From JAJRZX01 sp964407495 (GTDB taxonomy: Bacteria > Desulfobacterota > GWC2-55-46 > JADFVP01): a stretch of DNA of 64,000 nt. Positions 1 to 8,439 of this stretch are shown here, in pieces (position 1 is the first letter of the stretch; each line of letters starts with the position of its first letter). The position numbers and the translations under genes are program-made. The notes under the pieces were generated by a model. The model had not been told where the DNA came from and made no database searches. It worked only from the letters and a program-made list of their open reading frames with translations. The DNA lies in assembly GCA_964407495.1 (NCBI GenBank), contig CAYOVP010000004.1, positions 4,150-68,149 of the forward strand, in the 5' to 3' direction.

Positions 1-762
1 GTTCAGGCGCTCTGCGGCTATGGGGAGCTTTCTCTGTGCCACGGCCTGCGCCATGGGCTGATGCCCAGGCCCCATAGCCGAGGTTCCGCCCCCTGGGCCT
101 GCCTCGTACTTTCGGAGCATCTCCACCATGTCCTTTGCCATGGAGTTCTTGAGGAGTACCAGTTCCGATGGACGCGTGGCAGACTTGACGTCCAGGTAAC
201 CCACCACCTTCAGGACCTTGTCCACGTTACGGGCCGTGTCGAGCACAAGGAGCGAGTTGGATGTGCCAAAGGCCGCGATGTAGCCCTGCCGGGAGACAAG
301 GGGCGTAAGGACGGGCAGTATTTCACGCGGGGCGAGGTAATCGAGGGGTATGAGCCTTGCCATGTACATCTCGTTGGCACGTGCCGGGCGCTTCTTGCCG
401 CGGGATACCTTGATGGGGTCCTGCTTTACCATGGAAAGGGGCGAGATGCGGTAGGCGCTCCCAGTGTTTACCACGGCAAAGCCCTTGAGTTCGAGTACAG
501 AGGTAAAGAGGTCGAAGGCCTCTGCCTTTGAGAGCGACCTGGGGGCTATTATGGTTATCTTTCCCTTGAGTTTGTCGTCATAGATGAAGTTCCTGCCCGT
601 AGTCTCGCTGATGAACCTCACCACTGTGCTTATCTCCACGTCATGAAAATTCATGGAGATGCCTGTAGCCCTTGGAGAGGCCACTGCGGCGCGCCCCGGC
701 CAGGCCCATGCAAGAGAGATCAGTAGCAGATACAAGACAACCGCTCTTCCTGGAGTTTTCAT
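1..762 (-). CDS. gspD: Type II secretion outer-membrane secretin GspD, N-terminal part (runs off left edge)
   Basis: Secretins form the outer-membrane channel through which the type II system exports folded proteins. The frame is open from an ATG at 762 to the window edge, giving 254 codons. It begins with a signal peptide (charged MKTPGR, then a hydrophobic stretch ending near AAVA). The N0 domain follows (ISMNFHDVEISTVVRFISE, then GRNFIYD and KGKITI), and then an N1 domain with the typical IPLDYLAP and LLVLDTARNVDKV segments. The pore-forming C-terminal region lies outside the window. The start is 11 bases after the gspC stop, and GAGGG precedes it. Identity is firm from the N0/N1 pattern and the operon; only the N-terminal third is visible. 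Confidence 0.9.
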   Translation of the reverse strand, partial: MKTPGRAVVLYLLLISLAWAWPGRAAVASPRATGISMNFHDVEISTVVRFISETTGRNFIYDDKLKGKITIIAPRSLSKAEAFDLFTSVLELKGFAVVNTGSAYRISPLSMVKQDPIKVSRGKKRPARANEMYMARLIPLDYLAPREILPVLTPLVSRQGYIAAFGTSNSLLVLDTARNVDKVLKVVGYLDVKSATRPSELVLLKNSMAKDMVEMLRKYEAGPGGGTSAMGPGHQPMAQAVAQRKLPIAAERLN

Positions 763-773
763 GTAAGCCCTCT

Positions 774-1787
774 TTACCTTATCTCGTATTTGAAGGTCCT
801 GGGACTGCCTCGTCTAAGCAGGTCCACCTTTACGTCTGTCTCGCCCTTTAGGCCCTTCATGAGGCTCATGGCCTTCTCCGGCGCATCTATGGCATAATCA
901 TTCACCCGGAGGATTATATCACCACTTCGCAGGCCCATACCAAAAAATATCCCATAGGGCCTTACCTGGCTGAGCATGAAGCCCTTTACGACACCACCCT
1001 CGTGGTAGGGTATGAACCTGGCCTCAGAGAGGACCCTGCTCGAATCCTTCAGCGCCTCGTCAAGGGCCCTCCTGTCCACGAGCCACCTGTCCGAGCCAAG
1101 GGGCTTTGCAAGGCGGCTTACAGGCCTGCCCGTAAAGGGATTGAGGCCGCCGGCCCTGCCTCCAGGGCCAAGGAGCGAACCCGGTCCGTGAAGCATGCCA
1201 AACCCAGGGCCTGCGCCACCCCCGCCTCTGACCATGGCCCGCTCCTTGTCCGTAAGTTCCATGGAAAAGACGATCTTTTTACCTCCGCTATCCACTACTG
1301 CCTTGTACTTCTCAACAGAATCGAGGACACCCACATTGAAGACCTTTGCTCCGCGCCGGATGACCTCTTCCCTGCCCGAGGCCTTGTCCCTGAAGACGGC
1401 GAAGTCGTTGCCACCCCGGCCTACGACTGTGCCAAGAAGCATAAGACCAGAGGCGCTGGCCGTGGCGGCACGAGAAGAGGCGGCAGTGCCACCAATAGGG
1501 CCTGTGCCGAGTTGGGTAAGGGGGGTCTTGACGCCAAGGAGACCGCTACTGCCGATTACCGCATAATCGCTGAAGGAGGGCCGCCTTCCCACGCTCCCCC
1601 TCCCGGGCGCCACCATTGCACCCTGCGGAGCCGAAGCCACGGTGGAGACCTTCGCCCTTTCGCCAACCACCTCGCGGACGAGGAGCCCCAGGGCCGTGAC
1701 GGCAACGACGGCAAGGAGGATGTTGAGCCAACCTATGACGTTGACCTCTCCCAGTGGGGTCCCTCCCTCTATCAACCTTCTCATCAT
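774..1787 (-). CDS. gspC: Type II secretion inner-membrane protein GspC (HR and PDZ domains)
   Basis: GspC links the inner-membrane platform to the secretin. The 337-residue protein has one N-terminal membrane segment (about residues 18-37), a small-residue-rich linker, and a homology-region domain around residues 110-180 (LLGTVVGRGGNDFAVFRD). A Gly/Pro-rich spacer follows (about 190-215), and a C-terminal PDZ domain has the usual GLRSGDIILRVND motif near residue 290. The family often ends in PDZ or coiled coil; this is the PDZ type. It lies between gspM and gspD, 11-16 bases from each. Having C and D after M, not first, is a non-enterobacterial arrangement. Confidence 0.88.
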   Translation of the reverse strand: MMRRLIEGGTPLGEVNVIGWLNILLAVVAVTALGLLVREVVGERAKVSTVASAPQGAMVAPGRGSVGRRPSFSDYAVIGSSGLLGVKTPLTQLGTGPIGGTAASSRAATASASGLMLLGTVVGRGGNDFAVFRDKASGREEVIRRGAKVFNVGVLDSVEKYKAVVDSGGKKIVFSMELTDKERAMVRGGGGAGPGFGMLHGPGSLLGPGGRAGGLNPFTGRPVSRLAKPLGSDRWLVDRRALDEALKDSSRVLSEARFIPYHEGGVVKGFMLSQVRPYGIFFGMGLRSGDIILRVNDYAIDAPEKAMSLMKGLKGETDVKVDLLRRGSPRTFKYEIR

Positions 1788-1803
1788 GGCAGAACCAGCC
1801 TCC

Positions 1804-2340
1804 TCAGGCCTCGGTGCGGCGCACCAGGAGGACCTTCATCACGCAGTCCATCTCCTTGTTATTCTCAAAGCCTGTCTCGAGTTCCAGGTCTTTTACGAGT
1901 AGAAGGCCGGGATATCTATCTATCTCGTAGACGAGGTTTACGAACTCGTTGAGCGTCAGGCCCTTTAGCGATACCTCCACACCGCGTATCTCGTAGCCGT
2001 CCTCGAGGGTCTCTTCCACTTCCTTGAATGAACTTATCTTCTTCTTTATACCAAGGGCCGAGCCTATCTCCTCGACTACGGTCACTGGCGAGGCCGCGCC
2101 GCCGGCTCGAACGAGCCTCGCCTTCAGGGGCTGAAGAACCTGCCTCCTGCCCTCGTATCTCTTCATCAGGGCCGTAAACTCGGTCAAGCGCCTCGTACTT
2201 GCCCTGAGTTCAGACTTGGCCGAGGTTACATAACCATAGGACCCGGCCATGAATATTATGAGGAGGACGATTACCAGTCCCGCTTTCAGGTAAAGTACCT
2301 GTAGTGGGGATAACCTCTCGCCTATCCTGCCTCTGGCCAT
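1804..2340 (-). CDS. gspM: Type II secretion protein GspM-like
   Basis: GspM partners GspL in the inner-membrane assembly platform. The 178-residue protein has a short cytoplasmic N-terminus, one membrane segment at about residues 18-37 (VLYLKAGLVIVLLIIFMAG) and a periplasmic region. That region starts as a helix rich in Arg/Lys/Glu and ends in a ferredoxin-like domain (VSLKGLTLNEFVNLVYEID). This topology matches GspM/PilO-type proteins, whose sequences are weakly conserved, so the call rests on topology and position. AAGGAG lies seven bases before the ATG. There is a 105-base gap to gspL. Confidence 0.78.
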   Translation of the reverse strand: MARGRIGERLSPLQVLYLKAGLVIVLLIIFMAGSYGYVTSAKSELRASTRRLTEFTALMKRYEGRRQVLQPLKARLVRAGGAASPVTVVEEIGSALGIKKKISSFKEVEETLEDGYEIRGVEVSLKGLTLNEFVNLVYEIDRYPGLLLVKDLELETGFENNKEMDCVMKVLLVRRTEA

Positions 2341-2445
2341 GATACAACTCCTTATTAAAGACCGTGCCGAGGGCCCTGAAAAGATACCCCCCTTGGCTGT
2401 AAATCTCTTCTTTACAATGCCAGGGGCCCTGCGCCCGGGCCCGTC

Positions 2446-3765
2446 CTATTGACCAAGAGGGCCGTTAGGGCCCTCGCCGATACCCATGGAGACAGAGAAG
2501 GTCACGCCTCCGCTTACGCTCGTCTTCACGTCCCCAAGTGCCACCTCGCCTGCATCCTTCAACTTCAGGAGCCCGTCCTTGAACTTCACCGCGTTCTCGA
2601 ATGATGCGGCCCTGCCCTTTGCGCTCACCCTCGTACTGCTCATGGAGATCTCATAAAGAGAGACACCTGCGCTGGCCGCAGGCCCTGCAAGACGCTTCAT
2701 CACGCCAAGTACGTCTACACCCATCCCCAGGAGCGCCATATCACCGGTCTGCTCCTTCATCTTCACCTCCAAACTGTAGAGAGGGGCACGTACTGTCTTG
2801 TCCCGGGGGAAGGCCCTCTTGTACGAAGCCATTATCTCCCCTTTCATGGCCGCGGCCCTCTCCTTCAGGCTACTCGACCGCACATATACGAACCCTCCCC
2901 AGAGCACGGCGATGGCCACCGCGAGGACCATGGTAATCTTGAGACCCTTCTTGCCCCTCTCTATGACGCTGGTATCGGCGAACTCTCCCTTTCTGAAGTT
3001 TGGCGCCTCTGCTATGCCTCCACCGCGTATCTGCAACTTCATGGCCTGGAGGCCAGTAAACCTCTCATCGAGACCCCTGGCCTCGGAGGCATCGAGCCCC
3101 TCAGGCAGTACCTCGCTGGCCCTACCCCCTGCGCAGTAGAACGACCTGACTTCTATGCCCTCTTCCTCCATGGCGGCAAGGGCTATCTTCACATCATCCG
3201 CCGTCCTTACGGCCTTGTACAGGAGCGGGCCCCTGCCATTGGAGATGACAATGGAATCCCTGTCTATGAGGGCCGCAGTCTCTTCGGCAGACTTTATGCC
3301 TCCAAGGAGCCCTCCCCTGGCAAAGAGAGAGGAACCCACCCAGGATGGTTCCACGCCAAGGTCCCTGAGCATGGCAATGTATTCGCCAAGCAGGGACTTC
3401 TCAACCCCCACGGCCAGCGTGGAGCCGTCGGCAAGGGGGACGGCGCCAAAGACAAACTCTGATGTGTCTCGTACGAGGGTGTCCTCGAGTTCAAAGGGCA
3501 GGACCTCCTCTATTTTTTTCGTCTCCTTTATGGGAAGCCCCACCTTGCGCATGGTGAGGGACTCGGGAGGCAGGCAGAGATATACCCGGGAAAATGACGC
3601 AAAACCAGAGGACTTAAGTCTACCGAGGACCTCCAGGAGGGCAGACTTCAGATCATCGCCCAGGGAGGCCTCGAAGGATACCTCTGCCTCCTCCTTCCCG
3701 GGCGTAAGGCCAGAGGCCCGCACACTCTGCCTGCCCATATCTATTATGAGAACCGGTCTTGCCAT
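2446..3765 (-). CDS. gspL: Type II secretion protein GspL (actin-like cytoplasmic domain plus periplasmic domain)
   Basis: GspL anchors the GspE ATPase to the inner membrane. The 439-residue protein starts with an actin-like fold (MARPVLIIDMGRQSVRA) of about 270 residues that includes the PilM-like segment VGLPIKETKKIEEVLPFELE. A single membrane helix follows at about 277-297, then a periplasmic domain of about 130 residues. The length suits the family. The start codon overlaps the gspK stop by one base, so translation is probably coupled. No gspE or gspF is present in the window. Confidence 0.87.
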   Translation of the reverse strand: MARPVLIIDMGRQSVRASGLTPGKEEAEVSFEASLGDDLKSALLEVLGRLKSSGFASFSRVYLCLPPESLTMRKVGLPIKETKKIEEVLPFELEDTLVRDTSEFVFGAVPLADGSTLAVGVEKSLLGEYIAMLRDLGVEPSWVGSSLFARGGLLGGIKSAEETAALIDRDSIVISNGRGPLLYKAVRTADDVKIALAAMEEEGIEVRSFYCAGGRASEVLPEGLDASEARGLDERFTGLQAMKLQIRGGGIAEAPNFRKGEFADTSVIERGKKGLKITMVLAVAIAVLWGGFVYVRSSSLKERAAAMKGEIMASYKRAFPRDKTVRAPLYSLEVKMKEQTGDMALLGMGVDVLGVMKRLAGPAASAGVSLYEISMSSTRVSAKGRAASFENAVKFKDGLLKLKDAGEVALGDVKTSVSGGVTFSVSMGIGEGPNGPLGQ

Positions 3766-4703
3766 TACCTCTGCCTGTAGTACAATGTCTGGCCCTTGTT
3801 ATCGTCTTCCCTGAAGACCGCCTCTGCTACGCTACGGGCCCTTCCACGCCGGGCCCTGAGAAGGGCCCTGAAGGTACTGCTCTTTACCACGATCCTGCTC
3901 TGCAGGTTGAAGCCGATCTGCTCTAACCCGGATACCTTTCTTATCTCAGAGGTCTGCTGAAAGGGGCGCGTCTTCCTGTACGATATCACCCTATCGGCGA
4001 GTTCTGGTGTCATATCCTGTGATAAGGCCTCCAAGACCTCTCTTGGAGCTGTATTTATATTGACCTTGCCAGAGGAGTAGACGGTCACGAAATCTTCAAG
4101 CCTACTGACCTCGTCCCTGCCATAGCCCTTCACGAGATAGAGTTCCTCCACGCTCGAAAGCGGCCTGCCGGCAGAACGGTACGGAGGGTCCTGGCGCTCG
4201 TAGTAATCCGCGTTCTCTGCGCCCTTGCTCCGTGGCGAGTCGTCGGCGTCTATCCAGTCGGCAAGTGTGTCTGCAAGAGAGAGGGGCAGGCCGAGTTCAT
4301 CAAGGAGCCTTACATACATATCATAAAACTCCTCGTTTATCTTCCCGTTCTTGTACACAATGGCATTGAGCGGGAGCCTTCCCGACTCATCGGCGAGCCT
4401 CACCTCAAGGACGCCGCCGCCGCTCTCGAACATATCCTTCTGCCAGGTCCTGCCGCCATCAAAGTAGGTGTAGCCCTTTTCGTTGATGCGCCGCGTCATG
4501 AGCCTGGCCACGCCTACACCGTCCCTTGCCAGCAACGAGGCGTTCTCATAGTCCCTGTACCCGGCCGTGGCAGAACTGTCCATATGCACGGAGAAGACTA
4601 TCTCCGCGAGTATGCTCACGACGACTGCTGTGATGAGGAGCGTTACGATAAGGGCAACGCCCCTCTGGCCAAGACCTTCAAGGTGTCTGCCTGCCCTTGT
4701 CAT
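3765..4703 (-). CDS. gspK: Type II secretion minor pseudopilin GspK
   Basis: GspK is the large minor pseudopilin that caps the pseudopilus tip with GspI and GspJ. The 312-residue protein has a prepilin-like N-terminus (QRGVALIVTLLITAVVVSIL) in which Val, not Phe, follows the Gly cleavage site, as is common for GspK. The insertion domain contains ADTLADWIDADDSPRSKGAE and the typical Y-ERQDPPYRSAGRPLSSVEEL region. Near the C-terminus NINTAPREVLEAL marks the helix-hairpin-helix-like part. It overlaps gspJ by four bases (ATGA). Confidence 0.93.
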   Translation of the reverse strand: MTRAGRHLEGLGQRGVALIVTLLITAVVVSILAEIVFSVHMDSSATAGYRDYENASLLARDGVGVARLMTRRINEKGYTYFDGGRTWQKDMFESGGGVLEVRLADESGRLPLNAIVYKNGKINEEFYDMYVRLLDELGLPLSLADTLADWIDADDSPRSKGAENADYYERQDPPYRSAGRPLSSVEELYLVKGYGRDEVSRLEDFVTVYSSGKVNINTAPREVLEALSQDMTPELADRVISYRKTRPFQQTSEIRKVSGLEQIGFNLQSRIVVKSSTFRALLRARRGRARSVAEAVFREDDNKGQTLYYRQR

Positions 4704-5368
4704 CTTATCATGGTAAGCACTGTTGCGGTCAATCTGTTTACTCCCTCAAGGGCCTTTATGCCAATGGAGAGGCGTACGGCAAGGGGCGGGCCCTTGTGTT
4801 CAACGCCGTCCCAGGTCTTCACCCAGTGCTCACCATCGTAAAAGGAGATGTCGAGGCCCTCTATATCCTCCATGACTTCGGCGCGCACGCTCCTCTGGCC
4901 CGTATAGGGGTTCCAGGTCTGCCTGAAGAGGGTAATGCCCCTATCCGGCGTATCCTCGGCAGTGTAACTGACGGCCTCGAGGTCGCCCGAGGGACTGCGC
5001 CCTGCCGGGTAGGCATAGTAGGTGAAAGAGAGGGAACCCATTGGCCTGGAAGTGTCCTCACCGCCGCGGCCCTGCCAGAGTGTGCGCGGGTCTGAGGACT
5101 TCATGTATGAAGAGCGAACCTCCTTCTCGAAGAGGGCAGAGAACCGGCGAAAGGCGTGGAGCCTATCCATCTGGGCCTCTACGACCTCGCGCGTACCAAG
5201 GACATTGAAGAGGGTCGTGTAAATGGCAACTATGAGGACAGCGAGTATGGCGACTGCCACGAGGAGTTCTATGAGGGTAAAACCCGCCCCCTCGTGGGAT
5301 ACTGGCGCCACTGCTTTACCGGGCCTTCTGCAACCCGGGCCTTTCTTTACCCCACTTTTCTTGTCCAT
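4700..5368 (-). CDS. gspJ: Type II secretion minor pseudopilin GspJ
   Basis: This minor pseudopilin of the tip complex has 222 residues. The leader is fairly long (about 29 residues) and ends in HEGAG, followed by the methylation/cleavage motif FTLIELLVAVAILAVLIVAI. The globular domain has the GspJ pattern (FRRFSALFEKEVRSSY and, later, VEDIEGLDISFYDG-like strands, seen as MEDIEGLDISFYDGEHWV). Preprocessing by a PilD-type peptidase is expected, but that gene is not in the window. The start is an ATG with GAGGAG some 14 bases upstream, a rather wide spacing, so the first codon is not certain. Confidence 0.87.
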   Translation of the reverse strand: MDKKSGVKKGPGCRRPGKAVAPVSHEGAGFTLIELLVAVAILAVLIVAIYTTLFNVLGTREVVEAQMDRLHAFRRFSALFEKEVRSSYMKSSDPRTLWQGRGGEDTSRPMGSLSFTYYAYPAGRSPSGDLEAVSYTAEDTPDRGITLFRQTWNPYTGQRSVRAEVMEDIEGLDISFYDGEHWVKTWDGVEHKGPPLAVRLSIGIKALEGVNRLTATVLTMIR

Positions 5369-5695
5369 AGGGAAAGTTGTTCTCCTCTGCGTGCAGGACC
5401 AGGTCCCCTTACGTCACCCACGGGCCGACAGGGCCTGGCACTGCTTTTCTTTCATCCCCTCTCTTTCTTCCAATAGAGGGGGGATGGTCTTACTCTTCCC
5501 TTTCTCCTCAGAAACCTCGGAACAATCGGTCCCCGCTTTATTCAGAGAGGGGGGAAGGCGGTTTTTAATCCCCTCACATTCAAGGCGGCTTACGGTTGTA
5601 AGAAAAGGGCAAAAGGCCCCTCTCTTGCCGGAACGCCTGGTTAATCAGATGTTCCTCTACTATCTTACGAACTCGCCTCCCGCTCCCACAGGTTC
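5369..5695 (-). other. Non-coding gap inside the type II secretion operon
   Basis: This is 327 bases between gspI and gspJ in an operon whose other junctions mostly overlap. I find no convincing reading frame on either strand. The stretch is pyrimidine-rich on the plus strand and contains an inverted repeat (CCCTCT near 5457-5462 with AGAGGG near 5475-5480) that could form a small hairpin in the transcript. It may hold an internal promoter or processing site, or may be remnant sequence. No specific function can be assigned. Confidence 0.4.
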
Positions 5696-6121
5696 TTATT
5701 CTTTTTTCTCTTCAGGCACCAACGTAGTAATGGTTACGGAGATATCCGATCCAGCCTTCTTTACAGTGATACTCTCGTTCCATAGACCACTGTATCTGCC
5801 TGTCTTGCCCTCGTATGCCCAGACAAAATTCCCATAGGGGGCCTCGAACTCGCCCCTGGCCTCGTCTGGCCTCTTTGTCAGGCGAACCTCTGCGAGTCTG
5901 GACCTTGCGAGCATTGCAGAGAGGGTACTCTCCATGTCCGCGTCCATTACAGAGAGATGATAACTGATGCTAACAAGGGCTGTTACGATGACGCCGCCGA
6001 GTATGGCGAGGGCCACCATAATCTCGAGGAGTGTAAAGCCCCTCTCGGAGCATGCCCTTGGCTGGGCCGCTCCTGGGGCTGAGAGCAGTGAGACGGGTAT
6101 ATGGGGGTCAGAGATGGCCAT
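5696..6121 (-). CDS. gspI: Type II secretion minor pseudopilin GspI
   Basis: GspI is the minor pseudopilin that nucleates the pseudopilus tip. The 141-residue protein has a leader ending in CSERG followed by FTLLEIMVALAILGGVIVTA, the form with Leu-Leu-Glu that is typical of GspI. The small globular domain carries LARSRLAEVRL. The start codon lies inside the end of gspH (14-base overlap), and AGGA precedes it. Order and length agree with the family. Confidence 0.88.
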   Translation of the reverse strand: MAISDPHIPVSLLSAPGAAQPRACSERGFTLLEIMVALAILGGVIVTALVSISYHLSVMDADMESTLSAMLARSRLAEVRLTKRPDEARGEFEAPYGNFVWAYEGKTGRYSGLWNESITVKKAGSDISVTITTLVPEEKKE

Positions 6122-6602
6122 CGAGTATCCTGACCTTGCCGGAAAAGGGGTTGTAGCGAAGGGTTACTCTCTGGTCCTCACGGCGAAGATGCAAACTGAA
6201 GGGATCAGCGCCTGCCGATGGGTTGAAGACAACAGCGGCCTGGCCCCTGGAGATAGTGCCGAGGCCCGCTATCTGAACATCTTCCATATCTATGGAGTGC
6301 CCAAGGCTCCGGCCCCTTATATCAGGGTCCGAGACCGGGACGAATTCTTCGCCGTCGGGCGAGGTCTCGACGAAGAAGGAGTCTTCTTCGGGGTAGAACC
6401 AGACCCTGTAGTACCTGGCCTCGATGGTTGCCCTCTCATCGAGATAACGAAAGAGACCAGCCATGCGGCGCGTCTCGGACCGGAAGGCAAAGTCCTGGAG
6501 TGCGCCCATGCCGGGAAAGGCTATGAGGAGGACAGAGGCGAGGATTGCCATAACCACGACCAGTTCTATGAGCGTGAACCCGCTGGCCGGGGGTCTGGCC
6601 AC
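6108..6602 (-). CDS. gspH: Type II secretion pseudopilin GspH (GTG start)
   Basis: GspH is the minor pseudopilin that connects tip and shaft. I place the start at a GTG at 6602, overlapping the gspG stop region (TGATGTG). This gives an eight-residue leader, MARPPASG, directly before FTLIELVVVMAILASVLLIA. Longer upstream starts in the same frame would read deep into gspG and produce a low-complexity Thr/Pro leader unlike a prepilin. The mature domain has a SETRRMAGLFRYLDERA helix and GspH-type strands. The product is 164 residues. Confidence 0.87.
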   Translation of the reverse strand: MARPPASGFTLIELVVVMAILASVLLIAFPGMGALQDFAFRSETRRMAGLFRYLDERATIEARYYRVWFYPEEDSFFVETSPDGEEFVPVSDPDIRGRSLGHSIDMEDVQIAGLGTISRGQAAVVFNPSAGADPFSLHLRREDQRVTLRYNPFSGKVRILDGHL

Positions 6603-6603
6603 A

Positions 6604-7146
6604 TCAGTCGATGTTCCAACTCTCCACGTCACTGTCAAAGCCCTCGCCGCCCCTCGCGCCGTCGGCGCCGAGGGAGAGGATGTCGTAGTCGCCGTGAAGC
6701 CCGGGCGAGGCGTAGATGTAGGGGTTGTCCCAGGGGTCAAGGGGCACCTTGCCCGTATCGAGGTACCCTCCGGTGCGCCAGTTCCGGGGGATGACGCCCA
6801 CGGTAGGTCTTGAGACCAGGGCCTCGAGCCCCTGATCGGTGCTGGGGTAGCGCCCGTTGTCGAGTTTGTAGAGTTTGAGTGCAGTCTCGAAGTTCTTTAT
6901 CTGGACCTTTGCCTCTGTCACCTTGGCCTCGTCGGCACGCCCGATGAGCCTGGGCGCGATGATGGCGGCAAGTGCGCCGAGGATGACGATGACGACCATG
7001 AGTTCAATGAGGGTAAAGCCACGGCTCTCCCTGAGCAGGCAGGGTCTTCGCGCCGCCTCGGCCCTGGCCGCAAGAGGGCCATCGCCACGCCACTGCATAA
7101 CTACACTCTCTGCCAGCGAACCTGAATTCTCTCTTGCCCTTTTCAT
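6604..7146 (-). CDS. gspG: Type II secretion major pseudopilin GspG
   Basis: GspG polymerises into the pseudopilus that pushes substrates through the secretin. RESRG is followed by FTLIELMVVIVILGALAAII. The mature part has the hallmark segments NFETALKLYKLDNGRYPST, VPLDPWDNPYIYASPG and the calcium-site-type C-terminus GDYDILSLGADG, as in other GspG proteins. The start is uncertain: ATG at 7146 (AGGAG 13 bases upstream), ATG at 7098, or TTG at 7173 are all in frame, and all give a leader longer than usual. The gene begins only about 40 bases after the cysN stop (13 bases if TTG is used). Confidence 0.9.
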   Translation of the reverse strand: MKRARENSGSLAESVVMQWRGDGPLAARAEAARRPCLLRESRGFTLIELMVVIVILGALAAIIAPRLIGRADEAKVTEAKVQIKNFETALKLYKLDNGRYPSTDQGLEALVSRPTVGVIPRNWRTGGYLDTGKVPLDPWDNPYIYASPGLHGDYDILSLGADGARGGEGFDSDVESWNID

Positions 7147-7185
7147 TATCTCGGATGCTCTCCTCGTCTTCAAGGCCCATAGGGC

Positions 7186-8415
7186 TCAGAGTATGATACC
7201 TCCTGCCACTGGGTAGCCGCCGTGTTCGAGGACAAAGCGGCCAGTCTCCTGTATCTCGGAGAATGAGTCCACGGCCACTGGTCTGCTGAGTTTTATCTCC
7301 ACCTCGGCCACCTCTGATGGTTTTATCACAGAAGAGTCCCTCTCCACAACCTCTATGGAGGCAGGGTCGAACCTCTGGTAGATCCTCTCTATCACCCCTT
7401 CCACATCCTGGGTGGCGCACTTGAAGGAGAGGGGTCTGCCTATGGTATAGTCCTTGTCCACCATCCAGAAGATATTGGCATGTACAGAGTCCGTGACGCT
7501 GGGCCCTGCCTTGTCTACGATTATCTCTCCACGCCCCAGTTCAGCGCCCTCCACGATGACGCCGATGGAGTCTCCTGCAGGGGCCTCCTTTATTCCGTCC
7601 TCGAGGAATTTTCTAATCTCCTTTATCCTTGCCTTCCTGTTCTCGGGAAGCACGATGACCTCCTCACCGGCACGAAGCACACCGGCCTCCACCCTGCCCA
7701 CGACGACCTTCTCGCCATCTATCTCGTATATGTCCTGCACCGGGAACCTGAGCCCCCTGTCTGTAGCCTCCTTGGACTCGAAACTATCGAGGGCCTCGAG
7801 AACTGTGGGCCCATCGTACCACTTCATGTTCTCTGACCTCGCGGCCACGTTGTCGCCCTCCATTGCCGAAATGGGTATGGTGTACGAGGGCGCTATGCCA
7901 AGTCCGGTGAGCACGTCCACTATATTCTTCTTGACCGTGGTGAAGGTCTCTTCAGAATATCCCGTAAGGTCCATCTTGTTAAGGAGCACGGCCACCTGCC
8001 TGATGCCCAAGAGAGCGAGTACGTGGCAGTGCCTGAGGGTCTGTTCTTCCACGCCGCGCGCCGCGTCCACGAGCATAATGGCGGCCTCTGCCTGAGAAGT
8101 GCCGCTTATCATGTTCTTCAGGAACTCCCTGTGCCCAGGGGCGTCAATTATGACATACCGCCTTCTCTCGGTCTGGAAAAAGGTATGGGCTATGTCTATG
8201 GTAATGCCCTGGTCGCGCTCTTCCTTGAGGTTGTCCATTACGTGGGCAAACTCTATCTTGCCGTCTTTACTACCAGCGGCCCCGGAACTCTCCTTTATCT
8301 CCTCAATCTTGTCGGGCGAGAGGCACCCCGTGTCATAGAAGAGCCTCCCAACAAGGGTACTCTTCCCGTGGTCCACGTGCCCTACTATCACTATGTGAAG
8401 TTCTTTTTCTTCCAT
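7186..8415 (-). CDS. cysN: Sulfate adenylyltransferase GTPase subunit CysN-like
   Basis: CysN hydrolyses GTP to drive CysD-catalysed formation of adenosine 5'-phosphosulfate (APS) from ATP and sulfate. The translation-factor GTPase motifs are all present: G1 GHVDHGKST, G2 GITID, G3 DAPGH, G4 NKMD and G5 SAMEGDN. Two beta-barrel domains follow, ending in ETGRFVLEHGGYPVAGG. At 409 residues it is shorter than the enterobacterial enzyme but complete at both ends, and it lacks a fused APS kinase. It starts 24 bases after cysD with AGGAG upstream. Adjacency to cysD separates it from elongation-factor paralogues. Confidence 0.9.
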   Translation of the reverse strand: MEEKELHIVIVGHVDHGKSTLVGRLFYDTGCLSPDKIEEIKESSGAAGSKDGKIEFAHVMDNLKEERDQGITIDIAHTFFQTERRRYVIIDAPGHREFLKNMISGTSQAEAAIMLVDAARGVEEQTLRHCHVLALLGIRQVAVLLNKMDLTGYSEETFTTVKKNIVDVLTGLGIAPSYTIPISAMEGDNVAARSENMKWYDGPTVLEALDSFESKEATDRGLRFPVQDIYEIDGEKVVVGRVEAGVLRAGEEVIVLPENRKARIKEIRKFLEDGIKEAPAGDSIGVIVEGAELGRGEIIVDKAGPSVTDSVHANIFWMVDKDYTIGRPLSFKCATQDVEGVIERIYQRFDPASIEVVERDSSVIKPSEVAEVEIKLSRPVAVDSFSEIQETGRFVLEHGGYPVAGGIIL

Positions 8416-8439
8416 TACCGGTTCTCCTCTTGCGTTATC

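Noticed and set aside
61..531. Open frame on the plus strand over the gspD region
   Set aside because: It is antisense to gspD, whose signal peptide and N0/N1 motifs are clear; the plus-strand product has no recognisable feature.
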